The notes beneath the pieces were generated by a model, which was not told the origin of the DNA, did not search any database, and saw only the letters and a list, made by a program, of their open reading frames with translations. Of a stretch of 64,000 nucleotides of DNA, positions 22,841-31,684 are shown piece after piece; positions within the stretch are counted from its first letter, which is position 1, and the number at the start of each line of letters is the position of its first letter. This DNA comes from Streptomyces brasiliensis (lineage in GTDB: Bacteria; Actinomycetota; Actinomycetes; Streptomycetales; Streptomycetaceae): NCBI RefSeq assembly GCF_014647875.1, contig NZ_BMQA01000027.1, positions 1 to 64,000 on the forward strand. Direction: 5' to 3'. A program made the translations under genes and the position numbers.

Positions 22841-23050
22841 ATGACCACCGTTGCCGAACCCGCCGAACAGCTCCTCTACCGCCCCGAGGAGGCGGCCCAG
22901 GCTCTCAGGATTGGACGCTCGACGGTCTACGAGGAGATACGCCTCGGACGACTTCAGACAGTCCGTATCGGCCGTCGGCGGCTCATCCCGCCCGAGTACA
23001 TCGCGCAGTACGTCGAACTGCTCAAGAGCGAGGCAGAAGCCGCTGCTTGA
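22841..23050 (+). CDS. xis: excisionase, MerR-like helix-turn-helix
   Basis: 69 residues: LLYRPEEAAQALRIGRSTVYEEIRLGRLQTVRIGRRRLIPPEYIAQYVELL is the standard small excisionase/AlpA-type HTH. ATG 22841 follows GAGGAG. Xis with Int excises the element at att. It lies directly after the iteron block and before int, with a strong hairpin in between. Confidence 0.88.
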   Translation: MTTVAEPAEQLLYRPEEAAQALRIGRSTVYEEIRLGRLQTVRIGRRRLIPPEYIAQYVELLKSEAEAAA

Positions 23051-23075
23051 CCCTACCCCGTTCGTTCGTATCAAC

Positions 23076-23101
23076 CGGGCCGCGCCATCGGGCGCGGCCC
23101 G
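23076..23101 (+). terminator. 11-bp hairpin between xis and int
   Basis: CGGGCCGCGCC-ATCG-GGCGCGGCCCG is a perfect stem with a four-base loop, followed by TCGTTT. It could partially end the xis transcript, lowering int expression, or set transcript stability. Confidence 0.55.
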
Positions 23102-23121
23102 CTCGTTTGGAGAACACCACA

Positions 23122-24303
23122 TTGACCGAGACCCCGAATAGTGCCCGCAGGGTTGGCCACGGTGAAGACACGATCTATTGGGACGCGGCGAAGAACCGAT
23201 ACGTAGGCGCTGTGTCTCTCGGGTACGCCCCGAACGGAAAGCGCCGTCGACCGAAGGTGTACGGCAAGACCAAGACCGAGGTCCGCCAGAAGATCCGAGA
23301 TCTGAAGAAAGAAGTGCAGTCGGGCGTCAAGACGCCGGCCAACTACACCGTGGCCGACGCGGTGAACGACTGGCTGGAACGCGGGCTCAAGGGACGCGAC
23401 GAGAAGGGCACCATCGGCAAGAACCGCGCGATGGCGAACAAGCACCTCCTCCCGTTCATGGGCAAGGCCAAGCTGAAGGATCTCAGCGCGGACGATGTCG
23501 ACGACTGGTTGGACGGCAGGGCCGAATTCCTCGCGACGCGAAGCCTGCGTGACCTGCTCGCCATCCTGCGCCGTTCCATCGAACACGCTCAGCGCAGGGA
23601 CAAGGCCGCGCGCAACGTCGCCCTGCTCGTCACCGCGCCGGAGGGGCGCCCCGGACGTCCGAGCAAGGCGCTGAACCTGGAGCAGGCGAAAGCCGTGCTC
23701 ACTGCCGCACGCCCGTCACGGCTGTACGCCTATCTCGTGCTCTCGCTCCTCAGCGGCGTACGCACGGAAGAGGCGCGACCCCTTACCTGGGACCATGTGT
23801 TCCTGGATACGGCGGATGGCGTCCCGCCTCACGTGGCCGTGTGGCGCTCGGTGCGCAAGCACGGAGAGACCAAGACCAGAAAGAGCCGTCGGACCATCGC
23901 CCTGCCAATGCAGGTGGTCGCAGTCCTCGAAGAGCACAAGCGGTGGCAGAAGCAGGAGCGGGCATCGAGAGGGATGGAGTGGAGCCCGGCAGGGCGCGTC
24001 TTCACGACCCGGAGCGGTGAGCCGCTCGACGCGGCGAACGTCCGACGCGATTTCAAGGGGATCGTTAAGAGGGCCGGATTGGAGCCGGAGTGGACGCCGC
24101 GGGAGCTGCGGCACAGCTTCGTCTCGCTGCTCTCGGATCATGGCATCCCGCTAGAGCGCATAGCGCAGCTTGTCGGGCACACCAGCCAGGCGACGACGGA
24201 GGCCGTCTACCGCAAGCAGCTCCGGCCGGTCATCACTGAGGGTGCGGAGGCCATGGACGTGATCTTTGCGCGGCGACGGGAGCGGACCGAGCGCGGGGCT
24301 TGA
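23122..24303 (+). CDS. int: tyrosine site-specific integrase
   Basis: 393 residues from TTG 23122, nine bases after TTTGGAG. An N-terminal AP2-like arm-binding region (YWDAAKNRYVGAVSLGYAPNGKRRRPKVYG), a SAM-like core-binding domain (about 85-170) and a catalytic domain with Arg I in SGVRTEEARPL, the box RELRHSFVSLLS (Arg II, with Arg in place of the first His), GHTS and the nucleophile Tyr in TEAVYRKQL. It catalyses recombination between the element and the tRNA-Pro 3' end, 80 bases away. Confidence 0.93.
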   Translation: MTETPNSARRVGHGEDTIYWDAAKNRYVGAVSLGYAPNGKRRRPKVYGKTKTEVRQKIRDLKKEVQSGVKTPANYTVADAVNDWLERGLKGRDEKGTIGKNRAMANKHLLPFMGKAKLKDLSADDVDDWLDGRAEFLATRSLRDLLAILRRSIEHAQRRDKAARNVALLVTAPEGRPGRPSKALNLEQAKAVLTAARPSRLYAYLVLSLLSGVRTEEARPLTWDHVFLDTADGVPPHVAVWRSVRKHGETKTRKSRRTIALPMQVVAVLEEHKRWQKQERASRGMEWSPAGRVFTTRSGEPLDAANVRRDFKGIVKRAGLEPEWTPRELRHSFVSLLSDHGIPLERIAQLVGHTSQATTEAVYRKQLRPVITEGAEAMDVIFARRRERTERGA

Positions 24304-24313
24304 TCAGAATCCG

Positions 24314-24334
24314 TTGGCCCCCTGTTTGGCCCCC
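24314..24334. repeat. right copy of the 21-bp end motif
   Basis: The same paired TTGGCCCCC words as at 3611-3631 in the same orientation, about 50 bases inside attR and just past the int stop. Proposed arm-type site for Int or Xis. Confidence 0.45.
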
Positions 24335-24343
24335 CAAGCACGC

Positions 24344-24379
24344 CAGAGGCCACCTACCAAAATTGGTAGGTGGCCTCTG
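24344..24379. terminator. bidirectional terminator between int and tRNA-Pro
   Basis: CAGAGGCCACCTACCA and TGGTAGGTGGCCTCTG pair perfectly across a four-base AAAT-type loop. It ends int from the left and the tRNA transcript from the right, replacing the native tRNA terminator at 3413-3447. Confidence 0.8.
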
Positions 24380-24385
24380 ACCAGC

Positions 24386-24430
24386 GTCGGGGTGGCGGGA
24401 TTTGAACCCACGACCTCTTCGTCCCGAACG
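24386..24430. repeat. attR within tRNA-Pro
   Basis: 45 bases identical to attL at 3463-3507. This copy is part of the complete tRNA, so the element carries the piece that restores the gene on insertion. Confidence 0.9.
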
Positions 24431-24460
24431 AAGCGCGCTGCCAAGCTGCGCTACACCCCG
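24387..24460 (-). tRNA. tRNA-Pro (CGG)
   Basis: A 74-base cloverleaf on the minus strand: acceptor CGGGGTG/CACCCCG, D arm GCGCAGCTTGGCAGCGC, anticodon arm CTTCG-TTCGGGA-CGAAG with anticodon CGG (Pro, codon CCG), T arm GTGGGTTCAAATCCCGC, discriminator A. CCA is not encoded. It is the integration target of the adjacent element. Confidence 0.95.
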
Positions 24461-24508
24461 ATGTCGCTGCTTGTCGCGGCGACGACGTTTACTTTAGCCC
24501 ACCGGTGG

Positions 24509-25285
24509 CTAGAGACGAAATCCGGTTTTGCCGCGGCGGCGGATCGGGTTCGGGCGGGCGTGGTCGAGGGCCACCAGGAGGACGGCCACACCGTAGAAGG
24601 CGAGGCCCAGCAGGAGGGCGTTGGCGAGGGTGTCGCGGTAGCCCTGCTGTTCGACGTCCAGGAACGGGTAGAGGTAGCGGTCGGTCGTGCCGGGGATCAG
24701 GAGTTCGCCCCGGCCGAGGGAGAAGACCAGGTAGGCCAGGGGATAGAGGAGCCAGGCTGCTGTCTGGCGCAGGTGCAGGCGGCCCGGGGCGGTGAGTACG
24801 AGCCAGTCCACGAGCGCCGCCGCCGGGGTGACCGTGTGGAGGAGCTGGAGCACGATCCACTGGCCGTGCCAGGCCGCCGGCGGCTCCGTCGCGCCGGTCA
24901 TCGAGAACGGGGGCGTCGTGTGGTCCAGCAGTACGTGGTACACCAGGCCCGTCATCGTGACGTACAGAAGTGTGGCGCCCGTCACTGAGGATGGCAGAGG
25001 GCGGCGGGCCGTCCAGGCTCGGTGGGCCGCTGCGACCATGATCACCGCGAGCAGCGCGTTGCTCTGGATGCTGAAGTAGCTCAGGATGCGGCCCGGGGAG
25101 CCCAGGAGCAGTTCGAGTGTCACGCCCGCCGTCGCCGTCAGGGTGGTCAGGAGGCGGAAGATCGCGGTCAGGGGGTGGGGAGTGGGCGCCACCACCGCCG
25201 TGGCCGGGACCGGTGAGGGCCGCAGGGGAGGCTTGCTGGGGACCGCGGGCAGGTCCGGCATGTCCCTGGGTATCGGTGCCGTCAT
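24509..25285 (-). CDS. Pr6Pr-family integral membrane protein
   Basis: 258 residues with a Pro-rich cytoplasmic head and six hydrophobic segments. SYFSIQSNALLAVIM, GLVYHVLLD, LLHTVTPAAALVDWLV and WLLYPLAYLVFSLGRGE are typical of the Pr6Pr (FAR-17a/AIG1-like) family, in which conserved polar residues lie in membrane helices. The function in bacteria is not known to me. It is the first chromosomal gene right of the tRNA. Confidence 0.8.
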   Translation of the reverse strand: MTAPIPRDMPDLPAVPSKPPLRPSPVPATAVVAPTPHPLTAIFRLLTTLTATAGVTLELLLGSPGRILSYFSIQSNALLAVIMVAAAHRAWTARRPLPSSVTGATLLYVTMTGLVYHVLLDHTTPPFSMTGATEPPAAWHGQWIVLQLLHTVTPAAALVDWLVLTAPGRLHLRQTAAWLLYPLAYLVFSLGRGELLIPGTTDRYLYPFLDVEQQGYRDTLANALLLGLAFYGVAVLLVALDHARPNPIRRRGKTGFRL

Positions 25286-25475
25286 GCCCTCACGCTAAGC
25301 AGAGTGGGCAAAACGGGCGATACGGGTGGGCCGGTTGGGTTACCCGCTCATCCGTCGGCGACCACGCCGACGCCGGTCCGGTCGAGTCGTCTCCATCTCC
25401 CTGACCGGTCGGCTCACCTCCGTCTGCCAGGCCATGCGGGAGGGGGGCGTACCCCGCCTTCCCCCCGCCGGACCC

Positions 25476-26402
25476 CTACTCCCGCCCCACCAACGTCAGC
25501 AGCGTCGCCTCCGGTGGGCACGCGAACCGTACCGGTGTGTAGCGGCTCGTGCCGCAGCCCGCGGAGACGTGGAGGTACGACGTCCTGCCCTCCGCCGTGT
25601 GCGTGGACAGGCCCTTCACGCGGTCGGTGTCGAGGTCGCAGTTGGTGACCAGGGCGCCGTAGAAGGGGATGCAGAGCTGACCGCCGTGGGTGTGGCCGGC
25701 CAGGATCAGGGGGTAGTCGTCGGCCGTGTACGCGTCGAGGACGCGCAGGTACGGCGCGTGCACCACGCCCATCGAGAAGTCGGACGTGCTCGAGGGGCCG
25801 CCGGCCACCTGCGCGTACCGGTCGCGCTTGATGTGCGGGTCGTCCAGGCCGGTCAGCTCCACCGAGATGCCCTCGATCTTCAGCGTGCCCCGGGTGTTGG
25901 TCAGGTTCAGCCAGCCCGCCGCGTCGAAGCCGTCCCGCAGGTCCTCCCACGGGTTGTGGATCGCGCCGACCACCGGCGGGTTGCCGTTCAGGCCGTAACG
26001 ACCGCTGGCCTTCTCCAGCAAGTAGCGTGCGGGGTTGCGGAGTTTGGGGCCGTAGTAGTCGTTGGAGCCGAAGACGTACGCGCCCGGGAACTCCGTCAGC
26101 GGGCCCAGCGCGTCCAGGACCTCCGGGACGCCCTCCGGGTCGGACAGGTTGTCCCCGGTGTTGATCACGAAGTCGGGGCGCAGACCCGCCAGGGAGCGCA
26201 GCCAGCGCTGCTTCTTGCGCTGGCCGCTCACCATGTGGATATCGGAGACCTGGAGCACGCGCAGGGGCCGCATGCCCGCGGGGAGGACCGGAATCGTCAC
26301 CCGCCGCAGACGGAAGGAGCGGACCTCGAAACCCGCCGCATACACCAGACCGGCGGTGCCGGCCGCCACGATTCCCAGGGGTACTCCGTATCGCGCGCGC
26401 AT
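25476..26402 (-). CDS. membrane-anchored metallophosphoesterase
   Basis: 308 residues. An N-terminal membrane anchor (about 5-25) is followed by the calcineurin-type metal ligands: VSDIHMV, NTGDNLSD, FGSNDYYG and AGHTHGGQL, plus VVHAP. The YkuE-like class acts on phosphodiesters or lipid phosphates at the outer face of the membrane. The substrate here is unknown. Start ATG 26402. Confidence 0.87.
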   Translation of the reverse strand: MRARYGVPLGIVAAGTAGLVYAAGFEVRSFRLRRVTIPVLPAGMRPLRVLQVSDIHMVSGQRKKQRWLRSLAGLRPDFVINTGDNLSDPEGVPEVLDALGPLTEFPGAYVFGSNDYYGPKLRNPARYLLEKASGRYGLNGNPPVVGAIHNPWEDLRDGFDAAGWLNLTNTRGTLKIEGISVELTGLDDPHIKRDRYAQVAGGPSSTSDFSMGVVHAPYLRVLDAYTADDYPLILAGHTHGGQLCIPFYGALVTNCDLDTDRVKGLSTHTAEGRTSYLHVSAGCGTSRYTPVRFACPPEATLLTLVGRE

Positions 26403-26576
26403 ACGACCATCGTGTCAGACCTCCGGCCCGCCCAGTCACCGGCCACCGCTTGATCGACCGGCCCGCGTGCCGTTCGATCAAGGGACCCGCAGGCGGAAGC
26501 CCGGGCTGAATCACAGGACGGAGCTCGGGCCAAATCAAGGGGCGTCGGGGCTCGCACACCTGCGACAATCGACGGC

Positions 26577-27044
26577 ATGACCACCATGCTCAAGTCGAAG
26601 CTTCACGACGACCTCAACGCCGCGATCAAGGAGCGCGACGAACTCCGCTCCTCGACGCTCCGGCTCACGCTCGCCGCGATCACCAAGGAGGAGGTCGCGG
26701 GCAAGGAGAAGCGCGAGCTCTCCGACGACGAGGTCCTCAAGGTGATCACCAAGGAGGCGAAGAAGCGCCGGGAAGCGGCCGATGCTTTCGCTCAGGGTGG
26801 TCGTCCGGAGCAGGCCGAGCGGGAGAAGGCGGAGGGCGAGGTGCTCGCCGCGTACCTGCCCAAGCAGCTCTCGGACGATGAGCTGAACGCGATCGTGGCG
26901 CAGGCCGTCGAGGAGGCCAAGGCGGCCGGCGCCGAGGGGCCGCGGGCCATGGGCGCCGTGATGAAGATCGTGAACCCCAAGGTGGCCGGCCAGGCCGAGG
27001 GCGGCCGCGTCGCGGCGGCGGTCAAGAAACTCCTTCAGGGCTGA
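26577..27044 (+). CDS. yqeY: GatB/YqeY domain protein
   Basis: 155 residues, nearly all alpha-helical and charged, with LKSKLHDDLNAAIKERDELRSSTLRLTLAAI, YLPKQLSDDEL and GAVMKIVNPKVAGQAEGGRVAAAVK as in YqeY. It is related to the tRNA-binding tail of the GatB amidotransferase subunit, but its precise role is unsettled. A GACAAT hexamer seven bases before ATG suggests a leaderless transcript. Confidence 0.9.
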   Translation: MTTMLKSKLHDDLNAAIKERDELRSSTLRLTLAAITKEEVAGKEKRELSDDEVLKVITKEAKKRREAADAFAQGGRPEQAEREKAEGEVLAAYLPKQLSDDELNAIVAQAVEEAKAAGAEGPRAMGAVMKIVNPKVAGQAEGGRVAAAVKKLLQG

Positions 27045-27091
27045 GCGGCCCGGACTGCCGTACTGAGCAGCTCGGATTCCGGATACGGCAA

Positions 27092-27125
27092 CGGGGCCGC
27101 ACCCTCCTCCAAGGGTGCGGCCCCG
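27092..27125. terminator. terminator between convergent yqeY and PBP genes
   Basis: CGGGGCCGCACCC and GGGTGCGGCCCCG form a perfect 13-bp stem with an eight-base loop. It can serve both strands. Confidence 0.8.
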
Positions 27126-27200
27126 CCGCGTAAGTCAAGGTGCGGCCCGCCGTACGGCCCCGGCCGGCTCAGCACTCCACCGAGCAGCCGCGGTCAAGGC

Positions 27201-29447
27201 TCAGTGACCGCCTCCGTTCCCCCGCCCGTTCGTCCCGCCGTTCGTCTGTCCCTGGACGAAGCCGCCCGGGAACGAGAACGACGGCGTCGGGATGCCTCCG
27301 CCCGTCGCGCCCCCGATCACGCCGCCGTTGTCGTTGCCCCCGTCGTTGCCCCTGTCGTGCTCGTCGTCCTTGTCCTTCTCGGGGTCGGGGATGTCGACGA
27401 GGTTGAAATCGAGGGCGGGCTTGCCCTGCAGCGCGCCGGTCATCATGTCCCGCCAGATCGGTCCGGGGACCTCACCGCCGTAGACCTTGGCGTGCGGGAC
27501 GCCGCCGATGGTGATGTTGACCATCTGGCGATCGTGCGCCGGGTCGCCGACCCAGACCGCGCCCGCCATGTTCGGCGTGTAGCCGACGAACCAGGCGGCG
27601 TAGCGGTAGTCCGTCGTACCGGTCTTGCCGGCGCTCGGGCGGCTGCCCAGGCCGGCCTCCTGGCCCGTACCGTCCTCGACCACTCCCTTCAGCAGTGTGC
27701 TGACGGTGTCCGCGGTGTTCTCCGACATCGCCCGCGCGCAGGTCGACTTCGGCACCTCCAGGGACTTCTTCTCGCTGCCGACGGTCTGGGTGATCGACTC
27801 GATGGCGACCGGCGTGCAGTACATGCCGCGCGAGGCGAAGGTGGCGTAGGCGTTCGCCATCGTCAGCGGGGACATCTCCTGGGTGCCGAGCGCGATGGAC
27901 GGGGCCTGGTCGATCTTGCGGCCGTCCGCGCGTTCCACGCCCATCCTCTGCGCCATCGTGGTGACCGGGCAGATACCGATGTCTGTTATCAGCTGCACGT
28001 AGTAGGTGTTGACCGACTTGGCGGTCGCCTCCTTCATGCCGTACGGCCCCTGCTCTTCCTTGTTCTCGTTCGTCAGCTTGTCGTGCTTGGTGTTCTGCCA
28101 GATCTTGCCGTCACACGCGGAGACCTGGTTCGGGTAGGGCATCTCGTACGGCGACGGGTACTCCTGCGTCGGCGGCTTGCCGCCCTCGATGGCGGCCGCC
28201 GCCACGATCGGCTTGAACGTCGAACCGGGCTGGTAGCCCACGCCGCCGCCCATGTCCTTGTCCACGGACAGGTTGATCTGCGTCTCGTCCTTGCCGAAGC
28301 CGTACGGACGGGACTGGCCCATGGCGAGGATCTTGCCGGTGCCGGGCTCGACGATGGTCGCCGCGGTCGCCACGGCGTCGCTCTTGTACACGTGCTGCTT
28401 TATCGACGCCTGGACCGATTGCTGCGCCTGTGGGTCGAGCGTCGTACGGATCGTCAGACCGCCCTGGTTCCAGACCTTCGCGCGGGCCTCGCGGGTCTTG
28501 CCGAAGACCGGGTTGTTGAGGAACACCTCGCGCACGTAGTCGCAGAAGAAGCCGGCGCCCGAGACGGCCGTGATGCAGCCGTTCTTCGGCTGGCTGGGGT
28601 GCAGGCCGAGCGGCGCCTTCATCGCCGTGTCGGCCTCCTGCCGGGAGATGTCGCCGACCTCGGCCATGCGCGCGATCACGGTGTTGCGGCGCTTGGTGGC
28701 CTCGGCCTCGTCGTTGACCGGGTCGTACCGGCTCGGCGACTGGACGATGCCGGCCAGCAGGGCGGCCTCGGGGAGCGTGAGGTCCTTGGCGTGCTTGGAG
28801 AAGTACCGCTGGGAGGCGGCCTCGACGCCGTAGGCCTGTTCGCCGAAGAACGTGATGTTCAGGTAGTTCTCGAGGATCTTCTTCTTGCCGAGCTTCTCCT
28901 CGATCTGGATCGCGTACTTCAGCTCGCGGATCTTGCGGCCCAGAGTCTGCTGCGTGGCCTGCGCGACCTTGGTCGGGTCGTCGCCGGCCTCCTCGATGAA
29001 GTAGTTCTTCACCAGTTGCTGGGTGAGCGTCGAGGCGCCCTGGGAGACCCCGCCGCTCTGCGCGTTCTTGTTCAGGGCGCGTAGGACGCCCTTCAGGTCG
29101 ATCGCGCCGTGCTGGTAGAAGCGGGAGTCCTCGATGGCGACGATCGCCTTCTGCATGTACGGCGAGATCTCCTTGAGGTCCACCACCGTGCGGTCGCGGG
29201 AGTAGACGGTGGCGATCTGGCCGCCCTTGTTGTCCAGGATCGTGGTCCGCTGGCTCAGTTGCGGGCTCTTCAGGTTCGCCGGGATGTCGTCGAAGCCCTG
29301 GACCGAGCCCTTGGCCGCGAGTCCGAGCACGCCGGCCGCGGGCAGGGCGATGCCTGCCATGACGGCTCCTGCGAGCACACTGACACCGAGGAACTTGGCG
29401 GCCTGCTGCGTTGGCGACAGACCACCGCCCGAGCGCTTCTTTGGCAT
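27201..29447 (-). CDS. bifunctional class A penicillin-binding protein
   Basis: 748 residues. A short cytoplasmic head and membrane helix (about 18-45) are followed by the glycosyltransferase-51 domain (VAIEDSRFYQHGAIDLKG with catalytic Glu, STLTQQLVKN, QAYGVEAASQRYF) and a transpeptidase with SxxK in GSTFKP, SxN in AKSVNTY and KTG in AGKTGTTDYR. The last 70 residues are an Asp/Gly/Asn-rich tail without structure. It polymerises and cross-links peptidoglycan. It is divergent from wblA, the arrangement I recall from S. coelicolor. Confidence 0.95.
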   Translation of the reverse strand: MPKKRSGGGLSPTQQAAKFLGVSVLAGAVMAGIALPAAGVLGLAAKGSVQGFDDIPANLKSPQLSQRTTILDNKGGQIATVYSRDRTVVDLKEISPYMQKAIVAIEDSRFYQHGAIDLKGVLRALNKNAQSGGVSQGASTLTQQLVKNYFIEEAGDDPTKVAQATQQTLGRKIRELKYAIQIEEKLGKKKILENYLNITFFGEQAYGVEAASQRYFSKHAKDLTLPEAALLAGIVQSPSRYDPVNDEAEATKRRNTVIARMAEVGDISRQEADTAMKAPLGLHPSQPKNGCITAVSGAGFFCDYVREVFLNNPVFGKTREARAKVWNQGGLTIRTTLDPQAQQSVQASIKQHVYKSDAVATAATIVEPGTGKILAMGQSRPYGFGKDETQINLSVDKDMGGGVGYQPGSTFKPIVAAAAIEGGKPPTQEYPSPYEMPYPNQVSACDGKIWQNTKHDKLTNENKEEQGPYGMKEATAKSVNTYYVQLITDIGICPVTTMAQRMGVERADGRKIDQAPSIALGTQEMSPLTMANAYATFASRGMYCTPVAIESITQTVGSEKKSLEVPKSTCARAMSENTADTVSTLLKGVVEDGTGQEAGLGSRPSAGKTGTTDYRYAAWFVGYTPNMAGAVWVGDPAHDRQMVNITIGGVPHAKVYGGEVPGPIWRDMMTGALQGKPALDFNLVDIPDPEKDKDDEHDRGNDGGNDNGGVIGGATGGGIPTPSFSFPGGFVQGQTNGGTNGRGNGGGH

Positions 29448-29887
29448 GAGGGCAGCCTACGTTCTCATTCGCCGGACACGCGTATATGCCTTGGCCTAAG
29501 CTGCTCTCAACTGTCACAGCAGTACGGCCACGTATCAATACGTCCGGCGACCCCGAATCGTTCCGGATCTTCTCGACTTTCTTCGACGGCTGTGTCCATC
29601 GGGCATGTCGGGGTGTGTTGGTGGCGTGTCCGAATCCGCCTCGTGTGTCATCCGGCGTCCGTTGTGACGCACCACAGCTGTCCCGGTTTGCCGGGATGAT
29701 CGCGTATGTCGCCAGCTCACTCCCGCGGGTGATCTGCCGTTTACCCATAGTCCGTTCGGACCATTCAAGATTGGGCCCGAAGGGGGTGTTGCGCCGTGCC
29801 CACCTTCCGTAACGTCCTCAACTGGCGGCGGTGAATATGCCGCTGCCGCCGTGGGGGAGCCTCGATTCGGGAGAGGACGGCGCCGGT
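29448..29887. promoter_or_regulatory. divergent regulatory region of the PBP gene and wblA
   Basis: About 440 bases without a gene and with locally lower GC. wblA is controlled by several developmental regulators in Streptomyces, so this length is expected. I could not assign individual boxes with confidence. A GTG at 29831 and an ATG at 29837 in frame with wblA would lengthen the protein by 17-19 residues that lack family similarity. Confidence 0.5.
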
Positions 29888-30226
29888 ATGGGCTGGGTAA
29901 CCGACTGGAGTGCGCAGGCTGCCTGCCGCACTACCGATCCGGATGAACTGTTCGTGCAGGGAGCAGCGCAGAACAGGGCCAAGGCGGTGTGCACCGGATG
30001 TCCGGTACGCACGGAATGCCTGGCCGACGCGCTGGACAACCGCGTCGAGTTCGGCGTGTGGGGAGGCATGACGGAGCGCGAGCGGCGCGCACTGCTGCGC
30101 CGGCGGCCCACCGTGACCTCCTGGCGCAGACTCCTGGAGACCGCGCGTCTGGAGTACGAGCGCGGAACAGGAATCGTGCCCCTCGACAACGACGAGGTGT
30201 ACGAGACCTACGCGGCGGTCAGCTGA
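29888..30226 (+). CDS. wblA: WhiB-like iron-sulfur regulator WblA
   Basis: 112 residues from ATG 29888, the length I recall for S. coelicolor WblA. Four Cys ligands (C13, C35, C38, C44; C..CTGC..C) bind a 4Fe-4S cluster, followed by the GVWGG turn and the basic MTERERRALLRRRP region that contacts DNA or sigma factor. WblA represses antibiotic production and promotes development. Identification rests on the near word-for-word match to the WblA sequence I know, and on its neighbours (PBP and ArsA-like genes). Confidence 0.93.
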   Translation: MGWVTDWSAQAACRTTDPDELFVQGAAQNRAKAVCTGCPVRTECLADALDNRVEFGVWGGMTERERRALLRRRPTVTSWRRLLETARLEYERGTGIVPLDNDEVYETYAAVS

Positions 30227-30319
30227 GGGCGTCCCGCCCCCACGCCTGCGAGGGTCGGGCCCGCCGACCTCGGGTCCGCCGACGTCGTCAGGCCTGTGGC
30301 CGGCCGAGGGCGCCGGTCC

Positions 30320-31684
30320 TCACGCCTCGGCAGGTGTCTCGGGCAGCTCCGGCCGGTTGGCCGCGAGCCGGTCCCCGATGTCCCGCAGTCCCGCGAGGTC
30401 GTGCACATCGCCGGGCAGCGCGGCCACTTCCACCACGGCCACCTCGGGGTGGCGCGCGGTGAAGCGGTCACGCGTGCGCTGCTCGCGTGAGAGCAGCTGC
30501 ATACGGTCGGCGTGCAGCCTCAGCAGACCTGCGGTGAGCTGGTCGATGTCCCGGTCCGCGCCGGGGGAGTGGCGCTCGGATGCCGGAGATTCTGAACTGT
30601 CGTCCGTGTCGGGAGAGTTACGAAGTCCAGCTTTCCCGCCCTCCTGATCCACAATGCGGGGCTCCTCAAGATTTTCCGCGGCTGCGAGCGCCCGCTCGGC
30701 CGACAGCCGGTCGGCGCCGCTGCCGTGGACCCGGTTGAGGACCAGTCCGACCAGCGGCATGTCTTCCGCGGCCAGTCGCTCCACGAAGTACGCCGCCTCG
30801 CGCAGCGCGTCCCGCTCCGGGGCGGCCACCACCAGGAACGCCGTACCGGGCGCCTGGAGCAGCTTGTACGTCGCGTCCGCGCGCGTACGGAACCCGCCGA
30901 AGGTCGTGTCCATCGCAGCCACGAACGTCTGTACGTCCTTCAGCAGTTGACCGCCGAGCAGCTTGCCCAGCGTGCCGGTCATTATCGACATCCCGACGTT
31001 GAGGAACGCCATGCCCGCGCGGCCGCCCAGCTTCGCCGGCGCCGTCAGCAGCCGGATCAGCCGCCCGTCCAGGAACGAACCGAGCCGCTTCGGCGCGTCC
31101 AGGAAGTCCAGCGCCGACCGGGACGGCGGGGTGTCGACGACGATCAGGTCCCATTCGTCCCTGGCCCGCAGCTGCCCCAGCTTCTCCATCGCCATGTACT
31201 CCTGCGTGCCCGCGAAGCCCGCCGAGAGCGACTGGTAAAAGGGGTTGGCCAGGATCGCGGCCGCCCGCTCGGGGTCCGCGTGCGCCTCGACGACCTCGTC
31301 GAAGGTGCGCTTCATGTCGAGCATCATGGCGTGCAGTTCCCCGCCCGCCCGACTCCCGCCACCGCCCTCGACCGAATCGCTGCGTGATGCCCCTCGATCC
31401 TCGGTGCCCTTCACCCGGCGTGGCACGTTGTCCAGCGAGTCGATGCCCATGGACTGGGCGAGCCGCCGGGCCGGGTCGATCGTCAGAACGACCACCTTGC
31501 GGCCCCGTTCGGCCGCTCTGAGCCCCAGGGCCGCAGCCGTCGTGGTCTTGCCCACCCCGCCCGAACCGCAGCACACCACGATCCGGGTCGTCGGGTCGTC
31601 GAGCAGCGCGTCCACGTCGAGGACGCGCGCGGGGGAGAGGCGATGGCGGGCGGCGTCCTTCGCGTGGGCCGGGTCCGGAGTCAT
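30320..31684 (-). CDS. ArsA-like P-loop ATPase, second of a pair
   Basis: 454 residues. Walker A CCGSGGVGKTTTAAALG near residue 45, switch DPARRLAQSMGI, WDLIVVDTPPSRSALDFLD (Walker B) and LVLNRVHG are those of the ArsA/Get3 family. An insert rich in Ser, Glu and Asp lies near 350-380. No arsenic genes are near. In actinobacteria such pairs probably act in membrane-protein targeting or stress. Its ATG overlaps the stop of the upstream partner by four bases, so the two make a coupled heteromer. Confidence 0.88.
   Translation of the reverse strand: MTPDPAHAKDAARHRLSPARVLDVDALLDDPTTRIVVCCGSGGVGKTTTAAALGLRAAERGRKVVVLTIDPARRLAQSMGIDSLDNVPRRVKGTEDRGASRSDSVEGGGGSRAGGELHAMMLDMKRTFDEVVEAHADPERAAAILANPFYQSLSAGFAGTQEYMAMEKLGQLRARDEWDLIVVDTPPSRSALDFLDAPKRLGSFLDGRLIRLLTAPAKLGGRAGMAFLNVGMSIMTGTLGKLLGGQLLKDVQTFVAAMDTTFGGFRTRADATYKLLQAPGTAFLVVAAPERDALREAAYFVERLAAEDMPLVGLVLNRVHGSGADRLSAERALAAAENLEEPRIVDQEGGKAGLRNSPDTDDSSESPASERHSPGADRDIDQLTAGLLRLHADRMQLLSREQRTRDRFTARHPEVAVVEVAALPGDVHDLAGLRDIGDRLAANRPELPETPAEA

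Larger units (their letters stand above)
3463..24430. mobile_element. actinomycete integrative and conjugative element in tRNA-Pro
   Basis: The element is bounded by a 45-bp direct repeat of the tRNA-Pro 3' end and carries every AICE module: tyrosine integrase and excisionase next to the tRNA, a prim-pol and a DUF3631 helicase for replication with an iteron block between helicase and xis, an FtsK/SpoIIIE-type Tra translocase with small Spd-like membrane proteins, and a GntR repressor of the KorSA type. Cargo occupies 3.6-11.9 kb. The integrase restores a full-length tRNA at the right end. All core genes look intact, so excision and transfer may still work. Confidence 0.9.
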
